A stretch of 35,539 nt of DNA from Cytophagaceae bacterium (GTDB lineage Bacteria > Bacteroidota > Bacteroidia > Cytophagales > Spirosomataceae), in assembly GCA_947464595.1 (NCBI GenBank), contig CANHXO010000012.1:1-35539 (forward strand), written 5' to 3'. Below the pieces are notes generated by a model that saw nothing but the letters and a program-made list of their open reading frames with translations, was not told the origin of the DNA and ran no database searches. The position numbers were made by a program, and so were the translations under genes. Position 1 is the first letter of the stretch, and each line of letters begins with the position of its first letter. Shown one piece after another: positions 1-6,743 of this stretch.

Positions 1-508
1 CTCTTGAAGAGAATTTTGGCATGATGGCTTTTAAATCGGCTCTTAAATGATATATTTTTTTCTGATTTTGATCCTCTAAATCTTCACTTTGAATTCCATA
101 CATGGCGTAAGGCTTATTTGCATAATTCAATTTAAAATTTTGTATGGCTTGCTTAATAATCTCCTCAGCTCCATTGGTGATTTTTACTTCATCTAATTGG
201 TTTTCCTTAGTTTCCAACTCAACGATTAGATTATCTTTGACGTCATTTAGATTTAAATTCTGACTCTTATACCCTAAGAATGAAATCTTTAATTTATTGT
301 TTTTCTGAAGGTCTGCCGGCTTAATGGAAATTTTAAAGTAGCCTTCATGGGAGCTTATGACTCCTCTTAAACCTAATTGTATACTGGCATAGATTAGTGG
401 TTGTTTGCTTATTCGGTCAATAATTCTCCCATGGATTAGTTGGCCAAGGAATACATGAGGGGTCAGCAAATTGATAAAAATACAGCAAGTAAATAGGAGT
501 TTTTTCAA
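1..508 (-). CDS. Exported carboxypeptidase-regulatory-like domain protein (N-terminal part, runs off the window)
   Basis: This is the first 169 codons of a gene that continues past base 1. I chose the TTG at 508-506 because it gives a clean signal peptide (LKKLLF, then a hydrophobic run to about residue 21); no in-frame ATG lies nearby. Residues about 27-95 look like a CarboxypepD_reg-like beta-sandwich domain: GRIIDRISKQPL, then YASIQL, then SSHEGYFKI, then ISFLGYKSQ. Bacteroidota use this domain at the N-terminus of many exported and outer-membrane proteins. The segment after residue 120 (AEEIIKQAIQNF, then NKPYAMYGI) resembles DUF5686-type or related proteins, but too little is present to name the family. 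It lies downstream of the two double-glycine peptide genes on the same strand, separated by a hairpin. Whether it is functionally linked to them cannot be judged from this fragment. Confidence 0.75.
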   Translation of the reverse strand, partial: MKKLLFTCCIFINLLTPHVFLGQLIHGRIIDRISKQPLIYASIQLGLRGVISSHEGYFKISIKPADLQKNNKLKISFLGYKSQNLNLNDVKDNLIVELETKENQLDEVKITNGAEEIIKQAIQNFKLNYANKPYAMYGIQSEDLEDQNQKKIYHLRADLKAIMPKFSSR

Positions 509-532
509 TGCTTTAGTTTTTAGGTATGAGTA

Positions 533-567
533 AAGACTATAAGAATGCATGCGATTCTTATAGTCTT
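533..567 (-). terminator. Intercistronic hairpin between the double-glycine peptide genes and the downstream gene
   Basis: A perfect 14-bp stem (aagactataagaat, 533-546, with its complement 554-567) encloses a 7-nt loop. Read on the plus strand it is followed by a T-rich run; read on the minus strand, the direction of the flanking genes, the tail is only CTTTACT. It may act as a partial terminator or mRNA-stabilising hairpin that lowers expression of the downstream gene relative to the small peptides. Confidence 0.5.
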
Positions 568-573
568 ATTTTT

Positions 574-753
574 TTAAAAAGTCAGGGTTGTCTTAGTATT
601 TGTTGCCGTATTTTTAATTACTCCCCAAGCCCAATTGAAGCCCTCGATAAAACCAAGTTTAAAATCTGACCACCAATTTCCACCTGTGATTGCTAACATT
701 TCTTCTTGATTCATTTCACGCCAATGAATACTGTTTTCTATTGAATTTTTCAT
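574..753 (-). CDS. Double-glycine leader peptide A (bacteriocin-like precursor, 59 aa)
   Basis: A 59-residue ORF starts at ATG 753. Residues 1-25 form a polar leader ending EEMLAITGG, the classic double-glycine processing site cleaved by C39-peptidase ABC exporters. The predicted mature part (residues 26-59) begins NWWSDFKLGF, is rich in Trp and aromatic residues, and carries a GxxxG motif (GFIEG, residues 34-38). GxxxG is a hallmark of class IIb two-peptide bacteriocins. The gene lies 19 nt downstream of a second double-glycine peptide gene on the same strand, which supports a pair. No C39 transporter or immunity gene is visible in the window. It could instead be a signalling peptide or a modified-peptide precursor. 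That it is a secreted double-glycine peptide is fairly secure; its activity is inference. Confidence 0.72.
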   Translation of the reverse strand: MKNSIENSIHWREMNQEEMLAITGGNWWSDFKLGFIEGFNWAWGVIKNTATNTKTTLTF

Positions 754-772
754 TTCCGTTTATTTAAAGTGT

Positions 773-964
773 TTATATTAATGCCATTAATGTGGCCGAT
801 GGGCCTAAAACTGAAATAATGGCTATGGCTGTTACTATGACAGTTGCGATGCCTAAGATGACGCCAAGTGTATGCCAAAATCCTCCTCCTTCAATCTGTA
901 GCAACTCTTCAAATGTTAGCTCTTGAGCTTGCATTTGCTTTAAATCAAATATGTTGTTTTCCAT
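773..964 (-). CDS. Double-glycine leader peptide B (bacteriocin-like precursor, 63 aa)
   Basis: A 63-residue ORF starts at ATG 964. The leader (residues 1-27) has the pattern LTFEELLQIEGG, matching double-glycine leaders (acidic, with hydrophobic residues at -4, -7 and -12). The mature part of about 36 residues is strongly hydrophobic with a short aromatic/His start (GFWHTLG), a GxxxG motif (GVILG, residues 34-38), and alternating Ala, Ile and Val that would form one membrane-spanning helix, ending GPSATLMALI. This differs from peptide A, as expected for the two halves of a class IIb bacteriocin. It is upstream of peptide A by 19 nt, so both are probably on one transcript. No -7 box matching TAnnTTTG fully is seen upstream; TACATTTA about 70 nt upstream is the nearest. 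Function is inferred from sequence features only. Confidence 0.75.
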   Translation of the reverse strand: MENNIFDLKQMQAQELTFEELLQIEGGGFWHTLGVILGIATVIVTAIAIISVLGPSATLMALI

Positions 965-1123
965 TTTACTATTATTTTAAAAGGTTGAAATATTTATTTT
1001 TCGTCTTCGCGATGACTTTGTAAATGTAAATCATGAGATTCCTTTGTCTCATTCTGAAATGGACTAATTCATTCAGCATTTGACTATTTTTGATCGCTAA
1101 CCTGATCATTTTTGCCCACAAAA

Positions 1124-1147
1124 AAAGGCTCCCTGGGAGGAGCCTTT
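1124..1147 (-). terminator. Intrinsic terminator of the marR-nitroreductase unit
   Basis: A 9-bp stem (aaaggctcc, 1124-1132, pairing with 1139-1147) has a 6-nt loop. On the minus strand it is followed by a run of T, so it ends transcription about 50 nt after the nitroreductase stop and isolates the double-glycine peptide genes from that operon. Confidence 0.85.
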
Positions 1148-1195
1148 CTAAAAATAGTTAAATCAGTGTCTGTTCTGAATTACATTAACAATGAG

Positions 1196-1825
1196 TTATA
1201 ATTGAACATACAATTCCGATTTCGGGGTTCTGACTTTTTTCACGTTGACCATATAATCGGTTGCTTCATCGCGTTCTCCGATCGCCAAAATAAGTACAGA
1301 ATGTAGCCCTTTAGCCTCTAGTCCTAATAACTCATCTAATTTAGCGGGCATAAAACCCTCCATGGGCGTGGTGTCGATCTTTAATTCAGCAGCAGCAGCT
1401 AAAGCTGTTCCCATCGCTAAATACACTTGACGGTCAGCCCATTCCGCTTGTTGTTCCTTTGATTTATATTTCATAGATCCTGCAATGGCTCCTTTGAAGT
1501 CGCCTAAGTCAGATACAGACATGCCGCGTGTTTCAGCAATTAAATCCATATAAGCATCAATGTGAGCTGCAGTAACTTCATTCCAAGCGGCCATTATTAG
1601 CAGGTGAGACGATTCTACAATTTGCGGTTGGCCATACGCGATCGGTTGAATTTTAGCCTTTAATTCGGCATCTTCTACTATGAATATTTGGTAGGGTTGC
1701 AAGCCAAATCCTGAAGCAGATAGTTGGATTGCATCCATTAATGTATTCACTTTTTCTTGAGAAACTTTGTTCCCAGTCATTTTTTTAACTGCATAACGCC
1801 ATGATAGCGAATCGATAATTGACAT
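1196..1825 (-). CDS. NAD(P)H-dependent nitroreductase-family flavoprotein
   Basis: The 209-residue protein has the usual length and pattern of FMN-dependent nitroreductases of the NfsB/YfkO type. Visible features are the N-terminal SWRYAVKKM (residues 8-16; FMN phosphate-contacting Arg and Lys), SASGFGLQPYQIFIV (36-50), and the late segment TTPMEGFMPAKLDELLGL, which usually contacts FMN and shapes the active site. The family reduces quinones, nitroaromatics or other electrophiles using NAD(P)H; the true substrate cannot be read from sequence. It starts 20 nt after the stop of a MarR-type regulator on the same strand, so the two are likely cotranscribed. This is a common pairing in which the regulator senses a reactive compound and controls the reductase. 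Confidence 0.9.
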   Translation of the reverse strand: MSIIDSLSWRYAVKKMTGNKVSQEKVNTLMDAIQLSASGFGLQPYQIFIVEDAELKAKIQPIAYGQPQIVESSHLLIMAAWNEVTAAHIDAYMDLIAETRGMSVSDLGDFKGAIAGSMKYKSKEQQAEWADRQVYLAMGTALAAAAELKIDTTPMEGFMPAKLDELLGLEAKGLHSVLILAIGERDEATDYMVNVKKVRTPKSELYVQL

Positions 1826-1845
1826 ATTTATTTGTTTTTTAATTG

Positions 1846-2304
1846 TTAAGTAATACTCTCTCTGAATTGATCCAACAATTCATTTAATTGTTTTAAATTT
1901 TCTTCTCCTAATTGACTTATCTGCTTTCCGAATTCATCTAAGTGCACTTCTATTTGAGCTATTAAAGCTGAACCTGCGGGTAAAATGTATACGTCCACCG
2001 CCCTGCGATCTTTTTTACATTGTACTCTTGAAACTAATTTTTTGGCAAATAGTTTATCGACCAAGCGTGAAGCATTGGACATTTTGTCCAGCATCCTTTC
2101 TGTAATCGATAACACACTGATGGCTTGGCCTTTCTGGCCCTGCAAAATCCTCAGTACATTGAATTGCTGCATCGTAATGCCAAAAGGTTTCATAAATGCT
2201 TGCTGCCTTTGTACAAGGAAATTACCCGTAAAAATCAAATTGATTACGGCTTTTGTTTCCTCATTTTTGAAGCTTGACTGCTTTATTTCATCTGAAATGG
2301 ACAT
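1846..2304 (-). CDS. MarR-family transcriptional regulator
   Basis: The 152-residue protein has the MarR winged helix-turn-helix layout: helices around ITMQQFNVLRIL (43-54), a recognition-helix region KMSNASRLVDKLFAKKLV (74-91), and a wing with the conserved Asp-Arg-Arg (CKKDRRAVDVYI, about 96-107), followed by a C-terminal dimerisation helix. MarR proteins are usually repressors released by small phenolic or oxidising ligands. It is first in a two-gene unit with the nitroreductase. A strong promoter precedes it, and an inverted repeat (AATGT-4-ACATT) sits exactly between the -33 and -7 boxes, suggesting autorepression. The ligand is unknown. Confidence 0.9.
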   Translation of the reverse strand: MSISDEIKQSSFKNEETKAVINLIFTGNFLVQRQQAFMKPFGITMQQFNVLRILQGQKGQAISVLSITERMLDKMSNASRLVDKLFAKKLVSRVQCKKDRRAVDVYILPAGSALIAQIEVHLDEFGKQISQLGEENLKQLNELLDQFRESIT

Positions 2305-2323
2305 AGTACCTAATTAGATGTTA

Positions 2324-2354
2324 CAAAATTAAATGTTTATACATTAATTACAAG
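2324..2354 (-). promoter_or_regulatory. Promoter of the marR-nitroreductase unit
   Basis: On the minus strand CTTG (2354-2351) is followed after exactly 19 nt by TAATTTTG (2331-2324), a full match to the Bacteroidota -7 box TAnnTTTG at the usual spacing from a TTG -33 element. It lies about 19 nt upstream of the marR start. Confidence 0.7.
2332..2345. promoter_or_regulatory. Candidate MarR operator inside the promoter spacer
   Basis: The inverted repeat AATGT-TTAT-ACATT fills the spacer between the -33 and -7 boxes of the marR promoter, and some symmetry continues outward. A bound dimer there would block RNA polymerase. The placement is seen in the sequence; binding by this MarR is inference. 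Confidence 0.5.
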
Positions 2355-2406
2355 TGATTTTAAATTATTTTTTTTCGCCGACAAATATAATTCTCATATT
2401 TTGGGC

Positions 2407-2414
2407 TAATTTTG
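2407..2414 (+). promoter_or_regulatory. -7 box just upstream of maf (possible leaderless transcript)
   Basis: TAATTTTG matches TAnnTTTG fully and ends only 4 nt before the maf ATG, so the transcription start would fall at or next to the start codon. No good -33 box is seen at 19-20 nt, so confidence is modest. Confidence 0.45.
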
Positions 2415-2418
2415 AGAT

Positions 2419-3030
2419 ATGCAATCAACACTCAGTTTAAATTTTCCACTTATTTTAGCTAGCAATTCGCCGCGCAGGCGTGAAATTTTAGGCCAAGCAG
2501 GTTTCGCCTTTTCGGTTGTTGCCTCGGATGTAGATGAGTCTTTTCCAACTGACATGCCCTTGAATGAGGTACCCGTTTTTCTTTCGGAAAAAAAAGCGCG
2601 CGTTCTTGCTGATATAAATCCTCATGCGATCATCTTAGCAGCTGATACGGTTGTTATTTTGGATAATGTAATTTTGAATAAGCCAACTGATAAATCTGAG
2701 GCTAGGGAGATGCTCCAATTATTATCTGCGAAAACGCATGAAGTAGTGACTGGAATTACGCTTATAACGCCCAATGAAACCGTGTCTATCGCGGATTCAG
2801 CCATGGTTTCCTTTAGATCTTTGGCCGACTGGGAAGTGGATTGGTACGTGAAAGGAGGATTTGGATTAGATAAAGCCGGTGCCTATGGAGTGCAAGATTT
2901 TATCGGAATGGCAGGCATTGAAAAATTAGAAGGTTCATTTTATACGGTCATGGGCTTGCCCATATTCCATGTTTTTGACTTATTAAAACCCTATATTTTA
3001 GATGGGAAACAATCCCAAATTCAATTTTAA
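2419..3030 (+). CDS. maf: Maf-family nucleoside triphosphate pyrophosphatase
   Basis: The 203-residue protein carries the Maf signature LASNSPRRREIL (residues 13-24), the conserved EKKA (57-60), AADTVV with its catalytic Asp (74-79), and NKP (87-89). The YhdE-type branch hydrolyses dTTP, UTP and related or modified nucleotides to the monophosphate plus pyrophosphate, acting as a house-cleaning enzyme; older names call it a septum formation inhibitor. The ATG at 2419 follows a -7 box by 4 nt. Its stop codon directly abuts the stop codon of the convergent A-type Fe-S carrier gene with no intervening base. Confidence 0.93.
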   Translation: MQSTLSLNFPLILASNSPRRREILGQAGFAFSVVASDVDESFPTDMPLNEVPVFLSEKKARVLADINPHAIILAADTVVILDNVILNKPTDKSEAREMLQLLSAKTHEVVTGITLITPNETVSIADSAMVSFRSLADWEVDWYVKGGFGLDKAGAYGVQDFIGMAGIEKLEGSFYTVMGLPIFHVFDLLKPYILDGKQSQIQF

Positions 3031-3357
3031 TTAGATCGAGAAACTTTCTCCACAACCACAGGTACGCGATGCATTTGGGTTTTTGAATTGAAATCCTTTG
3101 CCATTTAAGCCGTCTGAAAAATCTAATTCCGTTCCTGCTAAATAAAGAATGGACTTTTTGTCTACCATCACTTTAACTCCCTTATCCTCAAAAATCATAT
3201 CATTGGCCTGTGGCTCAGCCGCAAAGTCTAAATTGTACATTAGGCCCGAGCATCCACCACCCTCCACGGCAACTCGAATATTGAATTCCTCTGTTAAACC
3301 CTCTTTTGACCTTAATTCTTTGATTCTACTCGCTGCTAAATCGGTAATTGTGATCAT
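3031..3357 (-). CDS. A-type iron-sulfur carrier protein (IscA/SufA/ErpA family)
   Basis: The 108-residue protein has the A-type (HesB) fold with all three conserved cysteines: Cys36 in GGGCSGLMY and Cys100 and Cys102 in the C-terminal TCGCG. These ligate Fe or an Fe-S cluster for delivery to target proteins. It faces away from the sufC operon, and a perfect inverted repeat lies midway between the two promoters, so it is probably co-regulated with it. Which of SufA, IscA or ErpA is the best name cannot be decided from the sequence alone. Confidence 0.93.
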   Translation of the reverse strand: MITITDLAASRIKELRSKEGLTEEFNIRVAVEGGGCSGLMYNLDFAAEPQANDMIFEDKGVKVMVDKKSILYLAGTELDFSDGLNGKGFQFKNPNASRTCGCGESFSI

Positions 3358-3387
3358 ATCTGTGTTCGATTAGTCATTTTGTCTCAG

Positions 3388-3395
3388 CAAATATA
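3388..3395 (-). promoter_or_regulatory. -7 box of the A-type carrier gene
   Basis: On the minus strand TATATTTG is a full match to TAnnTTTG and lies 30 nt upstream of the start codon. No clear TTG -33 box is present; the shared inverted repeat begins 24 nt further upstream, abutting the -33 position. Confidence 0.5.
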
Positions 3396-3419
3396 TTCAT
3401 TTTTTTAATAAAATTCGTC

Positions 3420-3444
3420 TTTATTTAGAGTGAATCTAAATAAA
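3420..3444. promoter_or_regulatory. Perfect inverted repeat, candidate shared operator for the divergent Fe-S assembly genes
   Basis: The arms are TTTATTTAGA (3420-3429) and TCTAAATAAA (3435-3444), a perfect 10-bp inverted repeat around the 5-nt centre gtgaa. It is almost exactly midway between the leftward -7 box (24 nt away) and the rightward -7 box (25 nt away), touching both -33 positions. This is a good geometry for a dimeric regulator that controls both genes, for example an iron- or Fe-S-sensing protein. The regulator's identity is not known from this window. Confidence 0.65.
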
Positions 3445-3469
3445 CTATGGTTTTTAAAATTTTTAGACC

Positions 3470-3477
3470 TAATTTTG
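3470..3477 (+). promoter_or_regulatory. -7 box of the sufCDSET operon
   Basis: TAATTTTG is a full match to TAnnTTTG and ends 25 nt upstream of the sufC ATG. The -33 region is weak (TATG at a 20-nt spacing), as often seen for promoters needing or blocked by a regulator at the adjacent inverted repeat. Confidence 0.5.
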
Positions 3478-3502
3478 TGGTTCATTACGCAAAATAATTG
3501 AT

Positions 3503-4252
3503 ATGCTTTCAGTAAAAAATTTACATGCTCGAATAGGAGAGAAGGAAATTCTTAAAGGAATTAATTTAGAAGTACGTGCCGGTGAGGTTCATGCGATCAT
3601 GGGACCTAATGGTTCTGGAAAATCTACTTTAGCCTCAGTTTTAGCGGGTAGGACTGATTATGAAGTAGTCGAAGGCTCTGTTGATTTTTTGGGAAAAGAT
3701 TTATTAGAATTAGCTCCAGAAGAGCGCGCAGCAGAAGGATTGTTTCTTGCTTTTCAATATCCAGTTGAGATTCCAGGCGTTTCAACGACCAATTTCATGA
3801 AGTCGGCCATCAACGAAATACGAACTTATCGGGGGCAGGATCCCATGGATGCCGTCCAGTTTTTGAAAATGTTCAAAGAAAAAATGGCCTATGTGAACAT
3901 AGACCAATCATTATTAAGTAGAGCTTTAAATGAAGGTTTTTCTGGTGGAGAAAAGAAACGAAATGAAATATTCCAAATGGCTGTGCTTGAGCCTAAGTTG
4001 GCCATTTTAGATGAAACAGACTCAGGATTGGATATCGATGCACTTCGTATTGTGGCCGAGGGAGTCAATAAATTAAAAACGCCTCAAAATGCAACCATCT
4101 TGGTCACTCATTACCAAAGACTTTTGGATTATATCATTCCAGATTTTGTTCATGTTCTTTATAAAGGAAAGATTGTGAAATCAGGCAATAAGGATTTGGC
4201 CTTAGAATTAGAAGAGAGAGGATACGATTGGATTATTTCTGCCTTAGATTAG
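3503..4252 (+). CDS. sufC: SufC, Fe-S cluster assembly ATPase
   Basis: This 249-residue ABC ATPase has Walker A GPNGSGKST (34-42), a Q-loop Gln85 (FQYP), the SufC-type signature FSGGEKKRNE (146-155) and Walker B LAILDE (166-171) followed by TDSGLD, all typical of SufC rather than a transporter. SufC works with SufB and SufD as the scaffold on which Fe-S clusters are built; ATP hydrolysis drives the rearrangement that exposes the assembly site. It is the first gene of a tight operon with sufD (5-nt gap), sufS, sufE, sufT and a bacilliredoxin. The usual upstream neighbour sufB is absent; the A-type carrier gene, on the opposite strand, takes its place. Confidence 0.97.
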   Translation: MLSVKNLHARIGEKEILKGINLEVRAGEVHAIMGPNGSGKSTLASVLAGRTDYEVVEGSVDFLGKDLLELAPEERAAEGLFLAFQYPVEIPGVSTTNFMKSAINEIRTYRGQDPMDAVQFLKMFKEKMAYVNIDQSLLSRALNEGFSGGEKKRNEIFQMAVLEPKLAILDETDSGLDIDALRIVAEGVNKLKTPQNATILVTHYQRLLDYIIPDFVHVLYKGKIVKSGNKDLALELEERGYDWIISALD

Positions 4253-4257
4253 ATAAA

Positions 4258-5520
4258 ATGTTAGAGAAAACATTAGTAGATAGCATCAAACAAAATCATT
4301 CATTGACCCAAGCTCAGCAATTGGCTTTAGGGAAATTTATTGATAAAGGTTTTCCCACCAGCAAATGGGAGGAATGGAAATATGCCTCTTTAAAACATTT
4401 AAATGAGTTTAATTGGCTTTGGTCGCCTGAAACATTAAGCGTTAATTTCCCTAAGCCTGATTGGAAGCATAGTGCTATCATTCAAACATTAAACGGGAAT
4501 ACCCATTCAGAAGGGGCCTTGCCTCAGGGGATTGCTCTTTTGTCCGTGTCCGAATTTATGGCCCAAAATCCTACTTTCGAATCAGTTTGGAACGCAAGAA
4601 ATCCTATTTTGGATCAAAATTCTTTGTACGATTTAAATGAAGCTTTAGCTACTGATTATGCTGTATTGTGGGTCAAGAAAGGGGTTAAAATTGCGGAGCC
4701 TTTGTTGCATCATTATTTCGTTTTGGGCCAACAAGACACCGCCGTACAATCAAAAATTTTCATTTATTTAGAGGAGGATTCGGAAATTACTTGGTTTGAA
4801 CAACAACGTTCTGAGTCTAGTCATGCGATTTTGTCGAATTATGTGCAAGACATTTGGGTATCAAAAAACGCCCACATTACCTTAATTAAAGATCAGGATT
4901 TAGGTCAAAACATAACACATGTAGATCATACGTTTATATTCCAACAAGAAAGCTCGTTGGTCGATGCGTTTACCTTCTCCATCAATGCCGGATATATACG
5001 TAACAACCTGCATTTTTACATTGATGGTCCACAGGTCGTTTCTAATTTGAATGGTTTGTATATTCCTGGCGAAGGCCAATTAATGGATACACATTCTGTG
5101 GTTGATCATCGCATGCCTCATTCCGAATCCAATGAATTATACAAAGGTGTCCTAATGGGAAATGCAACTGGTGTTTTCAATGGCAAAATTTTTGTTCGTC
5201 CCGACGCTCAAAAAACAAATGCATTTCAAAGTTGTAAAAATGTGTTAGCCTCTGATCGGGCAACCATGAATACAAAACCCCAATTGGAAATTTGGGCAGA
5301 TGATGTCAAATGTTCTCATGGAACAACGACAGGTCAGCTGAGTGACGAAGCATTGTTTTATATGCAGTCAAGGGGAATTTCAAAAGCTACCGCACAGACT
5401 TTATTGTTGCTCGCCTTCGTTCAGCAGGTGATCGACAAATTAGGCCATGATGAAATTCGAGCTGAATTGTCTGATAAGATTGTGAATAAAATACAGGCTT
5501 CATTAGGTTTAACCATATAA
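4258..5520 (+). CDS. sufD: SufD, Fe-S cluster scaffold subunit
   Basis: A 420-residue SufB/SufD-family protein. I start it at ATG 4258, 5 nt after the sufC stop; a TTG at 4228 inside sufC would only add ten residues unlike the family. The N-terminal helical part has FPTSKWEEWKYASL, typical of SufD. The long beta-helix core ends with the family's most conserved stretch, including KTNAFQSCKNVL, then KPQLEIWADDVKCSHG, then a C-terminal helical domain (LSDEALFYMQSRGI). SufD pairs with SufB on SufC dimers; the Cys and His in DDVKCSHG correspond to the family's conserved cluster-assembly region. SufB must be encoded elsewhere. Confidence 0.96.
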   Translation: MLEKTLVDSIKQNHSLTQAQQLALGKFIDKGFPTSKWEEWKYASLKHLNEFNWLWSPETLSVNFPKPDWKHSAIIQTLNGNTHSEGALPQGIALLSVSEFMAQNPTFESVWNARNPILDQNSLYDLNEALATDYAVLWVKKGVKIAEPLLHHYFVLGQQDTAVQSKIFIYLEEDSEITWFEQQRSESSHAILSNYVQDIWVSKNAHITLIKDQDLGQNITHVDHTFIFQQESSLVDAFTFSINAGYIRNNLHFYIDGPQVVSNLNGLYIPGEGQLMDTHSVVDHRMPHSESNELYKGVLMGNATGVFNGKIFVRPDAQKTNAFQSCKNVLASDRATMNTKPQLEIWADDVKCSHGTTTGQLSDEALFYMQSRGISKATAQTLLLLAFVQQVIDKLGHDEIRAELSDKIVNKIQASLGLTI

Positions 5521-5522
5521 AA

Positions 5523-6743
5523 ATGACCTTGGATATCCATAAAATTCGTCAAGATTTTCCCGTGTTGGACCAACAGGTCAACGGAGCACCCTTGATTTAT
5601 TTTGATAATGCTGCGACGACCCAAAAACCTAAATCGGTTATCGATGCTTTATCTCATTATTATGCGTCAGATAATGCAAATATTCATCGAGGTATTCATG
5701 CTTTAGCTGAACGTGCAACCACTGCATTTGAATTAACGAGAACGAAACTAAAGGATTTTTTAAATGCTCCGTCTTCCGATCAAGTCATTTTGACATCGGG
5801 TACTACGGCCAGCATAAATTTAGTAGCCCAGACTTTTGGCCGAGCTAATTTTTCAAAAGGTGATAAGATTTTAATTTCAAATTTAGAGCATCATTCTAAC
5901 ATTGTGCCTTGGCAAATGATTGCGGAGGAAAAAGGCGCGGTCATTGAGGTTATTCCAGTGGATGAAGATGGGGTTTTAGATGTAGCTGCTTACCGCAATT
6001 TATTGGACGCTACTGTGAAATTAGTGGCTGTAAATCATGTTTCTAATGCGATTGGTACCATTAATCCAATTGCGGAAATGATTGAATTAGCTCATGCACA
6101 TGGAGCAAAAGTATTGATTGACGGGGCACAATCCGTAGCACATTTAGAGGTGGATGTCCAAGCATTAGACATTGATTTCTTCGCGTTTTCTGCCCATAAA
6201 TTATTTGGTCCCACGGGCGTTGGTGTTCTTTATGGAAAACGTGAATTATTAGAATCTATGCCACCGTATCAAGGAGGGGGTGAAATGATTAAAGAAGTTT
6301 CCTTTGAGGGGACCACCTACAACGAATTGCCTTATAAGTTTGAGGCGGGAACTCCGAACATTGCCGACGTAATCGCATTTTCTGCCGCGATTGACTATGT
6401 CAATGGATTTTCAAAAGAGGTTTTATTTAAACAAGAATTAGCCCTTTTAGCTTATGCTACCGAACAATTAAAGGCCATTCCAGGTTTAAGGATTATCGGA
6501 AATGCGCCAGATAAAATTGCCGTTATTAGTTTTGTGATGGATGGTTTACATCCGCAAGATATGGGAGTTTTGTTGGACAAATTCGGTATTGCCATTCGAA
6601 CGGGACATCATTGTGTCCAACCATTAATGAAGCGTTTTGGATTACTGGGAACTTGCCGAGCTTCCTTTGCGTTTTATAATACGTTTGAAGAAATAGATTT
6701 ATTTGTGAAAGCCTTACGTAGGACGATTAACATGTTACAATAA
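5523..6743 (+). CDS. sufS: SufS, group II cysteine desulfurase
   Basis: This 406-residue PLP enzyme removes sulfur from cysteine as an enzyme-bound persulfide for Fe-S assembly. The N-terminal FDNAATTQKP (27-36), SNLEHHSN (119-126), the PLP aspartate and glutamine in LIDGAQS (198-204), the Schiff-base lysine Lys226 in SAHKLFGPTG, and the persulfide-bearing Cys364 in RTGHHCVQP are all present. The Lys and Cys positions match the numbering of E. coli SufS. It starts 2 nt after sufD and its stop overlaps the sufE start by one base, so it is translationally coupled to its sulfur acceptor. Confidence 0.97.
   Translation: MTLDIHKIRQDFPVLDQQVNGAPLIYFDNAATTQKPKSVIDALSHYYASDNANIHRGIHALAERATTAFELTRTKLKDFLNAPSSDQVILTSGTTASINLVAQTFGRANFSKGDKILISNLEHHSNIVPWQMIAEEKGAVIEVIPVDEDGVLDVAAYRNLLDATVKLVAVNHVSNAIGTINPIAEMIELAHAHGAKVLIDGAQSVAHLEVDVQALDIDFFAFSAHKLFGPTGVGVLYGKRELLESMPPYQGGGEMIKEVSFEGTTYNELPYKFEAGTPNIADVIAFSAAIDYVNGFSKEVLFKQELALLAYATEQLKAIPGLRIIGNAPDKIAVISFVMDGLHPQDMGVLLDKFGIAIRTGHHCVQPLMKRFGLLGTCRASFAFYNTFEEIDLFVKALRRTINMLQ

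Noticed and set aside
1033-1050. Small inverted repeat (TGAGA ... TCTCA) upstream of the double-glycine peptides
   Set aside because: Only five pairs with an 8-nt loop and no clear relation to a promoter box.
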